A DNA stretch of 64,000 nucleotides, taken from NCBI GenBank assembly GCA_013368315.1, contig JAACJM010000119.1:186001-250000 (forward strand), written 5' to 3'. The position numbers and the translations under genes are program-made. Shown piece by piece: positions 32,695 through 43,200 of this stretch. This DNA comes from Tetrapyrgos nigripes. Lineage: Eukaryota > Basidiomycota > Agaricomycetes > Agaricales > Campanellaceae. Each line of letters begins with the position of its first letter. The first letter of the stretch is position 1. Below the pieces are notes generated by a model. The model saw only the letters and a list, made by a program, of their open reading frames with translations, did no database searches and was not told the DNA's origin.

Positions 32695-33229
32695 GACAGT
32701 AGGTTTGAAGAGCCCCCAGTTGGTTGCAAGCGCTGCCTTCCACTCATCCCCCTGTTTGATCTGGACATTGTTATACCCCCAACATACATCAAACTTGGTG
32801 AAGTACTTGGCACCTTGAAGGTGACTGACTATGTCAGCAACGAGGGGAAGAGGGTAGCAGTTCTTAATGGTGTACTCATTTAGATGTCAGTAATCCTGAA
32901 CAAATCCCGTCTTTCTTCTTCACAAAGAAGACAGGAGAGGACAGAGGAGATTTGGAGGGTTGGATATAACCCTTATGGATATTCTCATCGAGGAATTGAT
33001 CGAGCTCCTGCTGCTCATTGATGGACATTGGGTAGATCTTGGTCCATAGGATGGCAGGTGCTCCAGGTACCAATTCAATAGTGTGATCCCAGGGTTTGTG
33101 TGCAGGGAGGCGTTCTGACTCAGCTTTGGAGAAGACATGAGAATAATCCCAATATTGAGGAGGGACTATCTCCTCAAACAACTGTTTTGGTTTCATCCAG
33201 TTTGCAAGTAAGTGAACCATGCAGCACAC
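32695..33229 (-). pseudogene. Reverse transcriptase N-terminal region, broken
   Basis: 33229-32876 shows FEEIVPPQYWDYSHVFSKAE, RLPAHKPWDHTIELVPGAPA and SPLSSPVFFVKKKDG (the primer-grip-side motif). It then ends in a stop near 32876. The remainder to 32695 contains the usual LPLVADIVSHLQGAKYFTK-type region in another frame. Confidence 0.85.
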
Positions 33230-33807
33230 CAGACTTCTTCTCCAGTGTCAGCGAGAATCCCTGCTTTCTTCCAGGAATGCCTTGTGGCCTGATTAGCACA
33301 AATATGATAGACTTGGGGTTCCTCCTCCTTTTCTGTTGCCAGGTCTGGGGGTTGGTCTGTGGGTACATGTGTTCCCTGAGGAATTGCCTGGGTTGATTCG
33401 AACTCTGTGCCTTCTAGGATGGTGTTTCCCCTTGGGGTTGGTCCAAAATTGGTAGCAATGAACTGATCCTGATCGGGGACCTCTTCCACTGATGGGGGTG
33501 GTGCCATAGGGATTTGCAGCTGGCCACTCATCCAGTCAATCTGTGGGTTCATCTTATGCAACCAGGAAAGGCCCAGGATGACATCTTCTCTGCCTAAGTC
33601 CGTAACCAGAAAATCTAACCACGTCTCCTGCCCATCTGCTGTCATAGCTAGCTGGCAGAACCAATCTATATGCCCTGCTTGATTAAGGGTCCCATCAATG
33701 TTGTAGACATCTAGGGGTTTACAGAGGGGATAGGTTTGGATCCAGTGCTGCTTTACAAATGATTGTCCCAGGAACAGACCTGTAGCTCCACTGTCAACCA
33801 TCGCCAC
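33193..33807 (-). CDS. Retrotransposon aspartic protease
   Basis: An open frame with an intact DSGATGLF active-site motif, followed by VYNIDGTLNQAGHI and the flap/second motif LGREDVILGLSWLHKMNP. It would cleave the Gag-Pol polyprotein. It overlaps the next pol frame at its 3' end, so a frameshift separates it from reverse transcriptase. Confidence 0.88.
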   Translation of the reverse strand: MAMVDSGATGLFLGQSFVKQHWIQTYPLCKPLDVYNIDGTLNQAGHIDWFCQLAMTADGQETWLDFLVTDLGREDVILGLSWLHKMNPQIDWMSGQLQIPMAPPPSVEEVPDQDQFIATNFGPTPRGNTILEGTEFESTQAIPQGTHVPTDQPPDLATEKEEEPQVYHICANQATRHSWKKAGILADTGEEVWCAAWFTYLQTG

Positions 33808-33817
33808 TACTACTGCC

Positions 33818-34409
33818 TCATTTCATCTTCCTCAGAGTTTCACATGTATACGGAAGTGAGAAGCACAAGATTCTATTTCGGGGATACTGGATATGGTACA
33901 TGAGGGAATAGAATTGTATGAGGAACAAGAGAGCATATGGGTAGTCAGGGGTGTTCACGCTGTGGCAGGAACGGACACCCATTTCAAAAACCCTGTTGGT
34001 TAGCAATGTTACAGAGTAAGGTAGTTTGATCAGTGATAGATTGTTGCAAGGCAGTGAGCATAGACAGTGATTCAGTGGACGAGGAAGTAGCAACAGTTGC
34101 AGCAGGGGCGGGAGTAGAGGCAGAAGGTGATGGATCATCAGGGAAGAGACTAAAAGAGTCACTCCCAGTGGCGGCCACACGTTGCCTGCTTCAGCCTCCT
34201 CCTCTGGGTTGACCCATGTATCAGTCCTGACAGACAGAAGAGCAGTGACCCACCCTCTCATGTCTGTGGTTCCCATCTCGTTTCAGATGGTCCTTGGAAC
34301 TGCAGCCATAGCAGCGCCCCTGCATCACCTTCTGGTAGTCCATGAAGGTGCATCTGTTACCCTGGGGACATTCAGTACGGGAGGCATTGACGTCCATGGT
34401 GTTAGGGTC
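33818..34409 (-). pseudogene. Gag nucleocapsid end, broken
   Basis: On the minus strand near 34330-34260, KVMQGRCYGCSSKDHLKRDG shows a CCHC-like knuckle with the last Cys not in place. Frames are broken on both sides. Ser/Thr-rich sequence leads toward protease. Confidence 0.6.
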
Positions 34410-35060
34410 TCATGCAGAGGAGAATTTGGAGAGGGATGGGATAGGGCCAGTGACTGGTTTTCCTACAAACTCTGCTAGGGTCTGTTCCACATGCAGTGCT
34501 TGGTTGATCAACTCATCCAGGTTTTTAGGAGCCTCTTTCTGTCCTAGCTCCACATTTGCTAATGGGAATAATAGGTCTTTATGAAGGCGCTTCCGGAACT
34601 TGTACTGGAGGTCCTGATCTGAGAACCCAGTCTTCTCTGCCCACATCTTGAAAATCTGAGAAAACTCTGCAACTGTTTTATCTCCCTGCTTCAATGCCTT
34701 GAGCTTGTTCTTGGCCAGCTGCTGCTCGTTTGCTACCCTGAACTGAACCTTTAGTGCTTCTGCAATACACTTTTGTGGGTTGAGTTTCCCACTGTCAAGT
34801 TTGAGCTGTTTCTGTTCTCCAGCCCAGAGAATGAAGAGAGATATGAATGAGTTGAGTTTGGCTGGCTCGCCTTTGAATGGGGCAGGTTTGGCAGTTTTGT
34901 CTGAGGATTCGTGGGTAGGTCTATTGACCAAATTGGTGATTGCCTGCTGCAGCTGGTTCTGGTTGTTGATCAGAGTCTGGAGGAGGTTTTCAAGGGCAGC
35001 GGAGGACATGTCAATGTCAGTGATTGGGGAGGCAACAGGACTGAGTGGGGTTGGTGACAC
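34410..35060 (-). CDS. Retrotransposon Gag capsid region
   Basis: 216 codons with ALENLLQTLINNQNQLQQAI, PAPFKGEPAKLNSFISLFIL, KLKALKQGDKTVAEFSQIFK and LDELINQALHVEQTLAEF, the pattern of Retrotrans_gag capsids in fungal gypsy elements. It would form the particle shell. The start at about 35060 is the frame's first usable codon. An upstream leader of about 530 bp precedes it after the 5' LTR. Confidence 0.88.
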   Translation of the reverse strand: MSPTPLSPVASPITDIDMSSAALENLLQTLINNQNQLQQAITNLVNRPTHESSDKTAKPAPFKGEPAKLNSFISLFILWAGEQKQLKLDSGKLNPQKCIAEALKVQFRVANEQQLAKNKLKALKQGDKTVAEFSQIFKMWAEKTGFSDQDLQYKFRKRLHKDLLFPLANVELGQKEAPKNLDELINQALHVEQTLAEFVGKPVTGPIPSLSKFSSA

Positions 35061-35596
35061 AGGAAGAGGGGATGGATTGGGTGTGAGCGTAGGATTGGGA
35101 CAGGCTGTTGGTATGGCAGAAGGTGGAGCAGATAGCAGGAGTGGAGTGTGAGTGATGTCTGGCGACAGAACAGTGGAAGTACTAAATTCAGGGCCAGAGA
35201 ATGGCAGGTGGCTGAAGGCAAGGCGTAGGAAGTGTGAGTGGAGTAGGGCTGGATTGCTGGGTAGGATTATACTATTGTCTCCTTCCCAGAAGTAGTAGTG
35301 GACCTGGGGGATGGAGTGATGAGCATGGGGACAAGGCTGTTGCTGACAGTTGTTGTAGAGTTCTTCTCTGTCTTCAAGGTAGCTGTCGATATCAAAGCTG
35401 ACGTGCTTCTGATCTGTTAAGTCAAGACCATGTAGCCAGTCTACACAGAGCAGTGGTGTCAGAGATGGTGGAGGAGATGCAGAGACAGATGAATCAGAGA
35501 TTGAGGATGGTGCAGCATATCATTCAGGGGTGGTGACAGTAGCACCTGCAAAGACCTATACAGAGGCCGCTGGTGCAGTAAGGGATCTTGACCTAA

Positions 35597-35978
35597 TGTC
35601 ACAAAGAGGCGAGCACTTAGATAGCGATAACGAGGAGCTACAGACAGCAGTAAGTACTGGAACTACAGTGTCCATCAGTAAAGGTGAAAGAAGTAATGAA
35701 AAGGGGAATACACACCTGGTCCCAATGATGAAGAGGTCAAGACGGGGAACCAGGTGTCAGGACAGGGTTTATATATGTAAAAGTAAAGCTGTAGGGGAGG
35801 CTGTAAGGAAAGCTGTAAAGAAAGCTGTAAGGGAAGCTGTCAAGAAGCTGTATTGAAGCTGTATCAGAGAAATGAAAGGTCTGGTGCATAGCATGTGGAA
35901 CAAGAGTCATATGGTGTAAAGATCTGAGGATACGGAGATAAGAAGAAATAGATAGTACCAAATATAGATGTCATGACA
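35597..35978 (-). repeat. 5' LTR of the gypsy element
   Basis: It begins TGTCACAAAG and ends GTCATGACA on the plus strand. It is close to identical to the other LTR apart from the 18-base difference and scattered changes. It should contain the element's promoter, reading leftward. Confidence 0.95.
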
Positions 35979-36700
35979 GAGCAGCAAGTTACATCATTAA
36001 ACTTACAGAAAATATTTCAGTTAAATCCACATACTCTGAGTCACAAAGAACAACACCAGAGTGGTTCGTTGTCTGAAGCCAGTGAAGGAGGTACAGCTTC
36101 AGTATTGCAGCAATAACGAAAACCAGATGCAATAGGCTATAGACAGTACTGTATTAAAGCTGTATAGCCTCACATATGAATTACAGGTACATACCTTCTT
36201 TGCTTCATGTTGTCGTTGTCATTGGCCCCAGGAGTCTACCGTGCAGTATGCAGACCTGACCTTGGGACAGCAGAAACAGTTGGGCCATGATGACATCATT
36301 GTTTGTTTGCCAGAAGCTTTTGACAAACAAAACACAGTCAAATGTTGACATGTCTGTCCTTTCCTCTTAACTCTGCACCACCACAATCCCATCATCTCCC
36401 TCCCATCCTGGCTCTCAATCCTCCACCTGCTGAACAATTCACCAGTACCCACCCACAGTCCAACTACCATAATCTCCTCTCATTCACCTCCTACACCCTG
36501 CTCAACTTCCTCAGTGCCTGCCCTTCAGTCTAAACATGTAATAGGCTTATTGTGAGCCCATTTCACTTCACATTATCTGCTTAGGACCATTACTGATGAA
36601 ATTATTGACCTACCGCTTGCTATGGTCAATGCCACACAAGAGGCTTGATGCTGCCTTTCCCACATTTGATTTGGAAGACTTGGAGAGACTAGGGCAGTTG
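35979..36700. other. Spacer right of the gypsy element, nothing recognised
   Basis: CpG-poor sequence with no supported frame or repeat. Confidence 0.3.
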
Positions 36701-36724
36701 AGCTGTACAGAGAGGCTTGGCCAC

Positions 36725-37345
36725 TCATCTTGTTGGTGAGTTTTCCCTTCTTCATTAGTACATTTTCCATTCTCGGCTTTCCGCTGGTTGCCTTTGGTGA
36801 TGATTCTTTTCTCACATCTTCGTGTCGTTCTCACCTTTTTTACTTTCACTTTCAACATTTGCTCACATTGACCAGCATTCTACATATAGCAAGGAGCTAC
36901 CCAACCTGTCGATCCTAGCTTACATGTATTCTGTATGTCCTCCCTTGCTTCTCTGAAGCCCAGTTTGCTCATCTCCTGTCCTCATCATTGACTTTTACCA
37001 CTTTCTTTCAAGTTCTCATTTACAATATCACATCCTTTAGACCGCCAATGCATAACAACTGTGCAAGGTTGGACGGTTCATCCTACTGGTGAGTTTTCTT
37101 TATTATGCTACTTTGGTTTTGGTTTTGTGTCATTGCCAAAGGTGATGGCATCTTTGTGTTGTTCCCACCTTTTGCCTTTGCCTTCAAACATTCACTAACA
37201 TACTCTACAGTGACGACCATGCTCTATCCACCACGGCAATCCTCGCTCCCTGCTTACATGTATTCCGTGCGTCCTCTTTTACTTGTCCGAACCCCAGTTT
37301 ACTTATTCTTCTCATCCTCATTGTTGACATTTCCACTTCCATTCA
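36725..37345. repeat. Degenerate direct repeat, two units about 353 bp apart
   Basis: Unit 1 (about 36731-36995) and unit 2 (about 37084-37345) share tggtgagttttc, gttgcctttggtgatg-like text, gcttacatgtattc(t/c)gt, cccagttt(g/a)ct(c/t)at and cctcatcattgac/cctcattgttgac. They are old and pyrimidine-rich. No coding function is apparent. Confidence 0.55.
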
Positions 37346-37445
37346 ATCATATATGCATCCACCAACACGTAATGACTAGAATATCCCAAGTGCACACATA
37401 TGCACATATAGCCACTTCTTCCATTTGCAGTGAGCTGTTCTTTTG

Positions 37446-38090
37446 ATTTTTGGTATCCTTTTTTGCTCCCCACCATGCTTTCGTGAGTCTTCCTCTTAAT
37501 TCTTGTGTAGGGCTCTCGCTCAGTCTCTTTTTTTTCTTTTCCCTCCTAGGATGCAAGTTGAGCATAACGTGGCAAGTTCCTGTCTGTTCTCCATCATTGT
37601 TGTCTTCAATCCTCATTTCATTTCGTCACTAGATGAATGTTTGTTACATCTACCCATTGTATCGTTAGAGTACTTTGATGTCTGTAGTAGTGGAAATATA
37701 ATTATCTTGATGCTTATAAATGATATCAATGTAAGAAATGGGAGCAAGGGCATGAGCTGCTGCTTTGTTCAGTGTGATTGGTCCAGTTACAATCGAGTTA
37801 CAACCCTCAGAATCCAATACAACTAGTAGAATAATTCTATGTACTAGAATCATTCTTTGGGTTACAATCCAGTTAGAATCCTGTTGCAATCTTCAGAATC
37901 TGGTTGCAACCTGTAGAATATTTCTATGTACTGGAATTATTCTTAAAGTTACAATGTGGTCAAAATATCTGTGATATGCAATAATGGTAATACAACTTAC
38001 TAGAATGTTTCTAGCTATTCTTCGGGTTCTCTATGTTGTATTCTAACTACAACTTGACGTCATTTTTTGTGATGCCGGCGCGGTAATTAT
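37446..38090. repeat. AT-rich region with short foldback and direct repeats
   Basis: From 37780 to 38010, ctatgtact(a/g)gaat(c/t)attctt recurs with a spacing of about 85 bp, and agaataattct/agaatcattct form small palindromes around gttacaa words. Nothing coding was recognised. Confidence 0.4.
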
Positions 38091-39132
38091 AATTGTCGAG
38101 CTGTGCCAGAGTAGAGTACTAGAGGAGGAAGCCTAAAGGCTAATAAGTTAATGATAAAGGAAAAGATATCGCTGTGAACACTTAAGAAGGCAGGCTCTTT
38201 GGATTTCAAATCAAAATCATGTATTTCGAAATGAAGGAGTATGTACATGGTTGTTATAAGATCTAGACACGACGCGTCCCGACGCGCTGGCATCGCGTAG
38301 CGTAGCCCCTGAGGCCTGAGGCCGGAACTCCTACTCAATAGGAAGTGTATGTAAGTACGTATATACCCAAGCGAAAAAGAAGTGGAACCGAAACGGTCAT
38401 CATTCATGAACTTGCATGAAGAAGGTTCAAGCGAAAAGCGAGAAATTATGTAAAGAGAAATGCGAAATGTGAATGCGAGACAGACAGACAGACATACAGA
38501 CGGTCACAGTCAACAGTAAGTAGGGAATGGAAACGGAACTTGAACTTGAGCGGAAGCAGATGCGAAAAGGAAAAGGAAAACAAAAACAAAAACAAAACAC
38601 ACGCCAAGCCAGCCACAAAACACAAATTGAACACGAAAACATGTCGACATCGTAAGTAAACCGTAGACTGTAATACGCGTGCGTATCGATACGTCAGTAG
38701 AGAAATGATATGTAGAGGTAGAGATAGAGATAGACTAACAGAGAGATAGAGATTCTGTCTAGAGATATATGTAGAGGTAGGTAGGTATGATGATGGTAAT
38801 GCAACGGAAAAAGGTAAAAAGGTAAAAGTATTGACGCTGACGGATAACAGATAAATGCGAGTAAGAGTAATGCGAAAAAGAACAAAGAATAACAAGAAAG
38901 AAAACAAGGGAACAAGGAAACAAAGAACGACGAAGAAGTATCAACCAAGAAAGAAACCCAAACGTAAACGTAAAACCCAATATCAAACGAAACCAAGCAA
39001 AGGAGACTAAATCAAATGGGAAGCAAGCACAACAGCCCGGCCCAGCCCAGGCCGACTTTAACAAAGTTGACGAAGGAGAAAACGCCCCTCTAACGCGCTA
39101 ACAGCCCCCTCTAACACCTCCCCACTAACGCC
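38091..39132. other. 3' flank of the minus-strand membrane-protein gene
   Basis: Purine-rich sequence with a GACA microsatellite at about 38476-38496 and GTAGAGATA-like repeats at 38715-38775. Long minus-strand frames here encode aromatic/Ser-rich low-complexity peptides produced by base composition and are not called. Confidence 0.4.
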
Positions 39133-41403
39133 TTAACCCCGAATAGCATACCCCCCTGTCCCACCCTCATACCTATAATCATATCCTCCAGCCCCATCAC
39201 TAGTAGGATCCCCCAAATCCAACGAAACCGACACCGGTACACGAGCTTTGGATGGTTTTCTAATTAGTGTGGAGGTTGGGACTGCCGAGGCCGACGTGGG
39301 AGAGGTTAGAGGAACGTTTGAGGATGAAGGGATGTATGGTGTGTAAGGCGTGTATGGAGTATAAGGCGTCGTCGGCGTTGTCGCTGTCGAAGTGAAGAGT
39401 GAAGCATAGGCAGAGGTAGCCGTCGCCGTCGTCGGTGTACCCAGCACATGTGCATGCGCATGCGTGTTCGTATTCGTATTTGTATCCACTTTCAACGCTG
39501 CACTTCCTTCTCCACGTCTATACCTCTCAATATCCTCTCGTAGCCTTCTCTCCCTCTCTGCTTCCGACATCACCCTATCCACCTTCGTCGGTGCCTGTAC
39601 CTGTGCCCGTGCCTGTGCCTGATTATACGCCTGCGTAACACTGACAGAATGAGACTGAGAATGAGCGTCCGAGTGCGCCTGGCTATGCGTATACGCCGAC
39701 TGGGAATACGCGTAAGAGTGTATATCCGAATGCGTAAAGTCGGACATCTCATCTGGCTCTTCTGTCCATCCTCCTTCTTCCGTAGTCCCATCCCATCTCT
39801 CTTTGTCCCCATTGTACCCATACGGTGTCCCATGTATCACTCCCCCTGTTAGACTTGCTCCCAGCACACTAGAGCCCCCCAAACTCCCCCGACTAAGATG
39901 ACGTGAGCGTCGTTCCCTTTCTTCACGCTGCATCTCCAACAACACACTCGCACTCCTCGGTTTAGACCGGGGTATGGATTCGGAGAGTGGTTCGTGGATG
40001 CCTTGGATTCCATGAGCATACGCGCTGGAGGGAGAGTGAGATGCATGAGTGTAGGACGAGACGGATAGCATTGAAGAGCGTGATGAGGGTCTAGGTGGTA
40101 GGTTAGTGTTGATGTTGATGTTTCGGGGGAATGAAGATGGAGGCGGGGCTCTCGGGCTCGACGAAGCTTTAGCGTTGGGGCTGGGACCGACGAGCGAAGA
40201 TGAAGAAGGGTTAGGCGAACTGGAATCACCACCGTAGTCGTAGAGAGAGTAGATAGATCCAGAAGGCGAAGCACTCCTGGATACATTCTCTACTCGTTGA
40301 GCTTGTTGGACATCCAAGACGTTGTTTGAAGAGTAAGCCTTCTGTAGAGTGGGCTTCCTCGCAGCAGTGGGAGGCTGCCTTGGAAGTGAAGATGACGAGG
40401 TAAGAGGGGGATCAGCAAACGGACTGCCTCTTTCGTTCCCATCAGTGTCAATTGGAGTTGCAGGAACCAAGAACGGATCGGCTGTATGTCTCCTAACATG
40501 AGGACCACCAGAAACCAGGCTAACTTGACTGTCATTCCCCATATTCCCCAACAACCCACCCCTAGTCCTCTTCGGATCCGAAAATACCCAAACACCGTTC
40601 TCCAACCGAGTGGCTATACGCATGTTTTCGCCTGGAGTGTGGATGAATCGGGGACCGCGACCGTAGCCGTCTATGGCACCGGGGTCCCCCCCTGCACCTG
40701 CACCTTCACGAAGATGGTCATCTAGCTGCCCAGCAAGGTTGATATGCGACCCATAAGCTCCATCCGTGAGGGAAAACGGGGTAATCTTGGCTGCGAGGGA
40801 GTTACTCTCCTTGGCCTTTGCAAAGGTTTTTGAACGCAGGAGATTGGTAGAAGAAGATGAAGCGGAACGAAGAAGGTTGGATGACGAGCTAAGGAGGTTG
40901 GTGGAGGATGTTGATGCGGAGCGAAGGAGGTGGCGGGTTGAGGTGGATAGGGAACGGCCGAGGGATTTTTGGCGGGTCGGTGCACGGTGAATTTGGGTCT
41001 GAGGTTGCGACGACGTAGATGAAGTAGACCCATTCCGAGCAAGTCCTTCCTTCCTCTCCGCCTCTATTTTAGAAGGAGAGGCTCGGCGTTTAGAAGGCGA
41101 GGTCATGGTCGGTCGGGGCTCATCGAGTCTCTCCATATACTTTCTTCTCTCTACTAGATTCATCCTTTTTGTCCAATATAGTATAACACCAATGATAATG
41201 ACCCCAAAGAACCCGAGAATGAGACCAACGACGAGGAGTTTGTGCGAGCGGCCGTTGTCGGCGTTGGGGTCGGTTGATGACGACGACGAGGAAGGCGAGT
41301 CATCTCGAGGAAGAATGTCGACTGCTTTGGCTACTAGAGTTCGGGAATGCAAGCGAGAAGGAAAGGAACGAAAGTGAAAGGAATGTCGTCGTGTGTCTTG
41401 CAT
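39133..41403 (-). CDS. Single-pass membrane protein with long Ser/Thr-rich tail, full-length copy
   Basis: One open frame of 756 codons from the ATG at 41403 (MQDTRRHSF). It is nearly the same protein as the gene at 905-3040, with the hydrophobic segment at about residues 56-76 followed by WTKR. Ser-rich repeats (RSASTSSTNLLSSSSNLLRS), His/Ser/Tyr-rich HSDIHSYAYSQSAY and a Thr-Pro-Tyr region come later. The C-terminus continues past the duplication breakpoint with DGAGGYDYRYEGGTGGYAIRG, absent from the other copy. This, and its extensive 3' flank, suggest it is the parental copy. In-frame length differences (extra Asn-Thr and Gln-Ala repeats) separate the copies. Family not recognised; location would be a membrane with a large disordered domain. 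Confidence 0.83.
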   Translation of the reverse strand: MQDTRRHSFHFRSFPSRLHSRTLVAKAVDILPRDDSPSSSSSSTDPNADNGRSHKLLVVGLILGFFGVIIIGVILYWTKRMNLVERRKYMERLDEPRPTMTSPSKRRASPSKIEAERKEGLARNGSTSSTSSQPQTQIHRAPTRQKSLGRSLSTSTRHLLRSASTSSTNLLSSSSNLLRSASSSSTNLLRSKTFAKAKESNSLAAKITPFSLTDGAYGSHINLAGQLDDHLREGAGAGGDPGAIDGYGRGPRFIHTPGENMRIATRLENGVWVFSDPKRTRGGLLGNMGNDSQVSLVSGGPHVRRHTADPFLVPATPIDTDGNERGSPFADPPLTSSSSLPRQPPTAARKPTLQKAYSSNNVLDVQQAQRVENVSRSASPSGSIYSLYDYGGDSSSPNPSSSSLVGPSPNAKASSSPRAPPPSSFPRNININTNLPPRPSSRSSMLSVSSYTHASHSPSSAYAHGIQGIHEPLSESIPRSKPRSASVLLEMQREERERRSRHLSRGSLGGSSVLGASLTGGVIHGTPYGYNGDKERWDGTTEEGGWTEEPDEMSDFTHSDIHSYAYSQSAYTHSQAHSDAHSQSHSVSVTQAYNQAQARAQVQAPTKVDRVMSEAERERRLREDIERYRRGEGSAALKVDTNTNTNTHAHAHVLGTPTTATATSAYASLFTSTATTPTTPYTPYTPYTPYIPSSSNVPLTSPTSASAVPTSTLIRKPSKARVPVSVSLDLGDPTSDGAGGYDYRYEGGTGGYAIRG

Positions 41404-41872
41404 GGTTGGACTTTTTCCAAAAAGGAAAGAACGCGTCAGCAAGCTCTACTCTCCCTTTATAACGGATACTCACCCTCTTCCTTCCACCAAACCAATCACA
41501 AAAAGGACAGTGAAGAACGAAAGAAAGAGCAAAGGAGCGTCTGCCTCACGCACAGTCTTGGTGACGGAGGAAAAGGGTCTGAGACAAACCGTGGTGTTCG
41601 GTCGGTTAGAGTCCAGAGCGGAAGAAACAAATCAACATGATTGACGTCAATTCAAATTTCATCATACCAAGCAACCGATCTACATCCGTTTCATTCTCAA
41701 ACGCGTTGCAAACGCATCCGCTGTACTACTATATGCTACAAACGTTGTGAGGAGTAGACAAGGCGATAAACGCATATTCCTAGGAGAAAAGCGGACAGCA
41801 ACCTAGAGGCCAGTGAGAGATACCAAGATTTTTGACCTCGACCCTTGTGATGCCAAGAAAACGCCTCGGTTA
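39201..41872 (-). repeat. Inverted segmental duplication, right arm (partner 465-3031)
   Basis: See 465-3031. The breakpoint inside the gene lies at about 39201-39206, and the promoter-side end at about 41865-41875. Confidence 0.9.
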
Positions 41873-41939
41873 CTATTTTAGATACGGCCGAGTTTCATGG
41901 AAAGTTGTTCATCTTCCATCATGGTGTAGTGGCTAACAT

Positions 41940-42130
41940 TATCGCCTCTCATTCCGGTAGAGTGCCTTGCGCGAAGCGCCTCAACCGTCTCACCCTTTGT
42001 ATTCACCGGCCATCTCTTCCTTCCACTGTCTTGCGCGAAGCGCTACAAGCGCAGCGAGTCCTACTGTCTTTCGAGACAACTGTTTTGCACGAAGCGCCTC
42101 AACCGCCTCACCCTTTGTATCCACGAATGT
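41940..42130. repeat. Short degenerate repeats with GCGCGAAGCGC palindrome
   Basis: cttgcgcgaagcgcctcaac, tgcgcgaagcgct and tgcacgaagcgcctcaaccg recur at about 41963, 42032 and 42088. The first and last are followed by the same ctcaccctttgtat. Confidence 0.6.
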
Positions 42131-42948
42131 GTCCCTAGTACATTCTATTGATTGTGTCACTGATAATTACAGCGTTTTATGATACTGGAACGGGTTCGTA
42201 CACAGCGATATTGATACCACCCATGTACATATGATACAAAACGTCGTGTATCCCTCCCGATTATCATACGTACACGATATTTATACGCGGGATAGCAAAA
42301 CTCTTGTATCAGTTGTGTACACCCTGTACATCAGTGATACATGGGATTTAGATACACGGCAGAAAACGCAGTGACTGTCTTGCGCCCTACTCGAGCAGCG
42401 GAGAGATATTCCACTCTTAGAAACCCCGCCCCGGGTTTCCGGGCAGCCATTAGCCGTTGACTCTTGCGCGTGACTTTGATGACCTGGCTTCTCCAAGACA
42501 GCGACCAGTGGTCCCACCCTCTTTCGTTGCACAAGGAGCGACCTTCGCTCTCCATCCCAGTCCGTAATCTTCTTTATTGACATGTCTCCTTCTGCCACGA
42601 CTTGGTCGAGGTTCCCTGTGATGGAACTGGAGGCATTGGTGTTCGCTTTTTCATGTTACAATGTACATGTAAAAACAGGGGCATTGCGACTTGGCCTCCC
42701 CCTACCTCTGCCTATACCTAGTACCTATTATTTTGGGCCAGGGGTCATGCAGGGATCAAGCACAGATAGACCAAGATAGGAGATAGGGGCTACCGTCGCC
42801 CGACATCCCGACATCCCGACACCCCGACGTGTCAGTGTGTCGGGTCCGTACTGGCAGAAATTTCAGATATTCAAAGTATTTTGCACCTCCATCCACATTG
42901 TTACTATGTTTAGCCTGAGTGTACGTTCCGAGACTCAAAGGCTCTTAT
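42131..42948. other. Intergenic, nothing recognised
   Basis: CpG-containing sequence with a small (cgacatcc)n run at about 42800-42825. No supported gene. Confidence 0.35.
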
Positions 42949-43045
42949 GCTGGGCCCACGCGAAAGACCCCGGGCATGCCATTGATGCTGTTGCAGATAG
43001 GCCCACTGATTTAGACTCGGCGCAGGCCGTCGCTCACAATTGAAG
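42949..43045 (+). pseudogene. Beta-carbonic-anhydrase-like relic 1 (3' part)
   Basis: cccacgcgaaagaccccggg, then cattgatgctgttgcagatagg, matches the same stretch in relic 2 (49155-49205) and encodes HAKDP..AIDAVADR-like residues seen in the split gene at 58177. A deletion joins it directly to the end of the gene (gccgtcgctcacaat). Confidence 0.65.
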
Positions 43046-43200
43046 GACCCTGCAATTCCAGTGTTTCAAGGCAATACCTCTACCTTCTCACTTTGTATAT
43101 AAAGGTTTTGCGAATGAGGTGGCTGAAGAACGAGTCGGTCTAGGAAATCCTTCATACTAACAACGGGTAGACTCCAATTTTCGTGTGCTCTTGCCGCCTG
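43046..43200 (+). repeat. Spacer duplicated at 49456-49612
   Basis: Shares attccagtgtttcaaggcaa, tatataaaggttttgcgaat, gaggtgg(c/t)(c/t)gaaga and aacaacgggtagactcc with 49456-49612. It therefore belongs to a duplicated beta-carbonic-anhydrase unit. TATA-like tatataaagg is conserved in both. Confidence 0.85.

Larger units (their letters stand above)
29700..35978 (-). mobile_element. Full-length, inactivated Ty3/gypsy chromovirus retrotransposon
   Basis: Two LTRs (29700-30099 and 35597-35978) in the same orientation bound gag, protease, reverse transcriptase-RNase H, integrase and chromodomain, read on the minus strand. The flanking 5-mers are gagcg on the left and gagca on the right, a likely 5-bp target duplication. 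A purine-rich tract (minus strand) adjoins the 3' LTR at 30100-30117. The coding part carries in-frame stops and frameshifts, notably in integrase, so it is dead despite well-conserved LTRs. Confidence 0.93.

Noticed and set aside
38446..39064. Long minus-strand frames rich in Phe, Leu and Ser
   Set aside because: They lie in the purine-rich 3' flank of a gene, have low-complexity composition and no splice or motif support.
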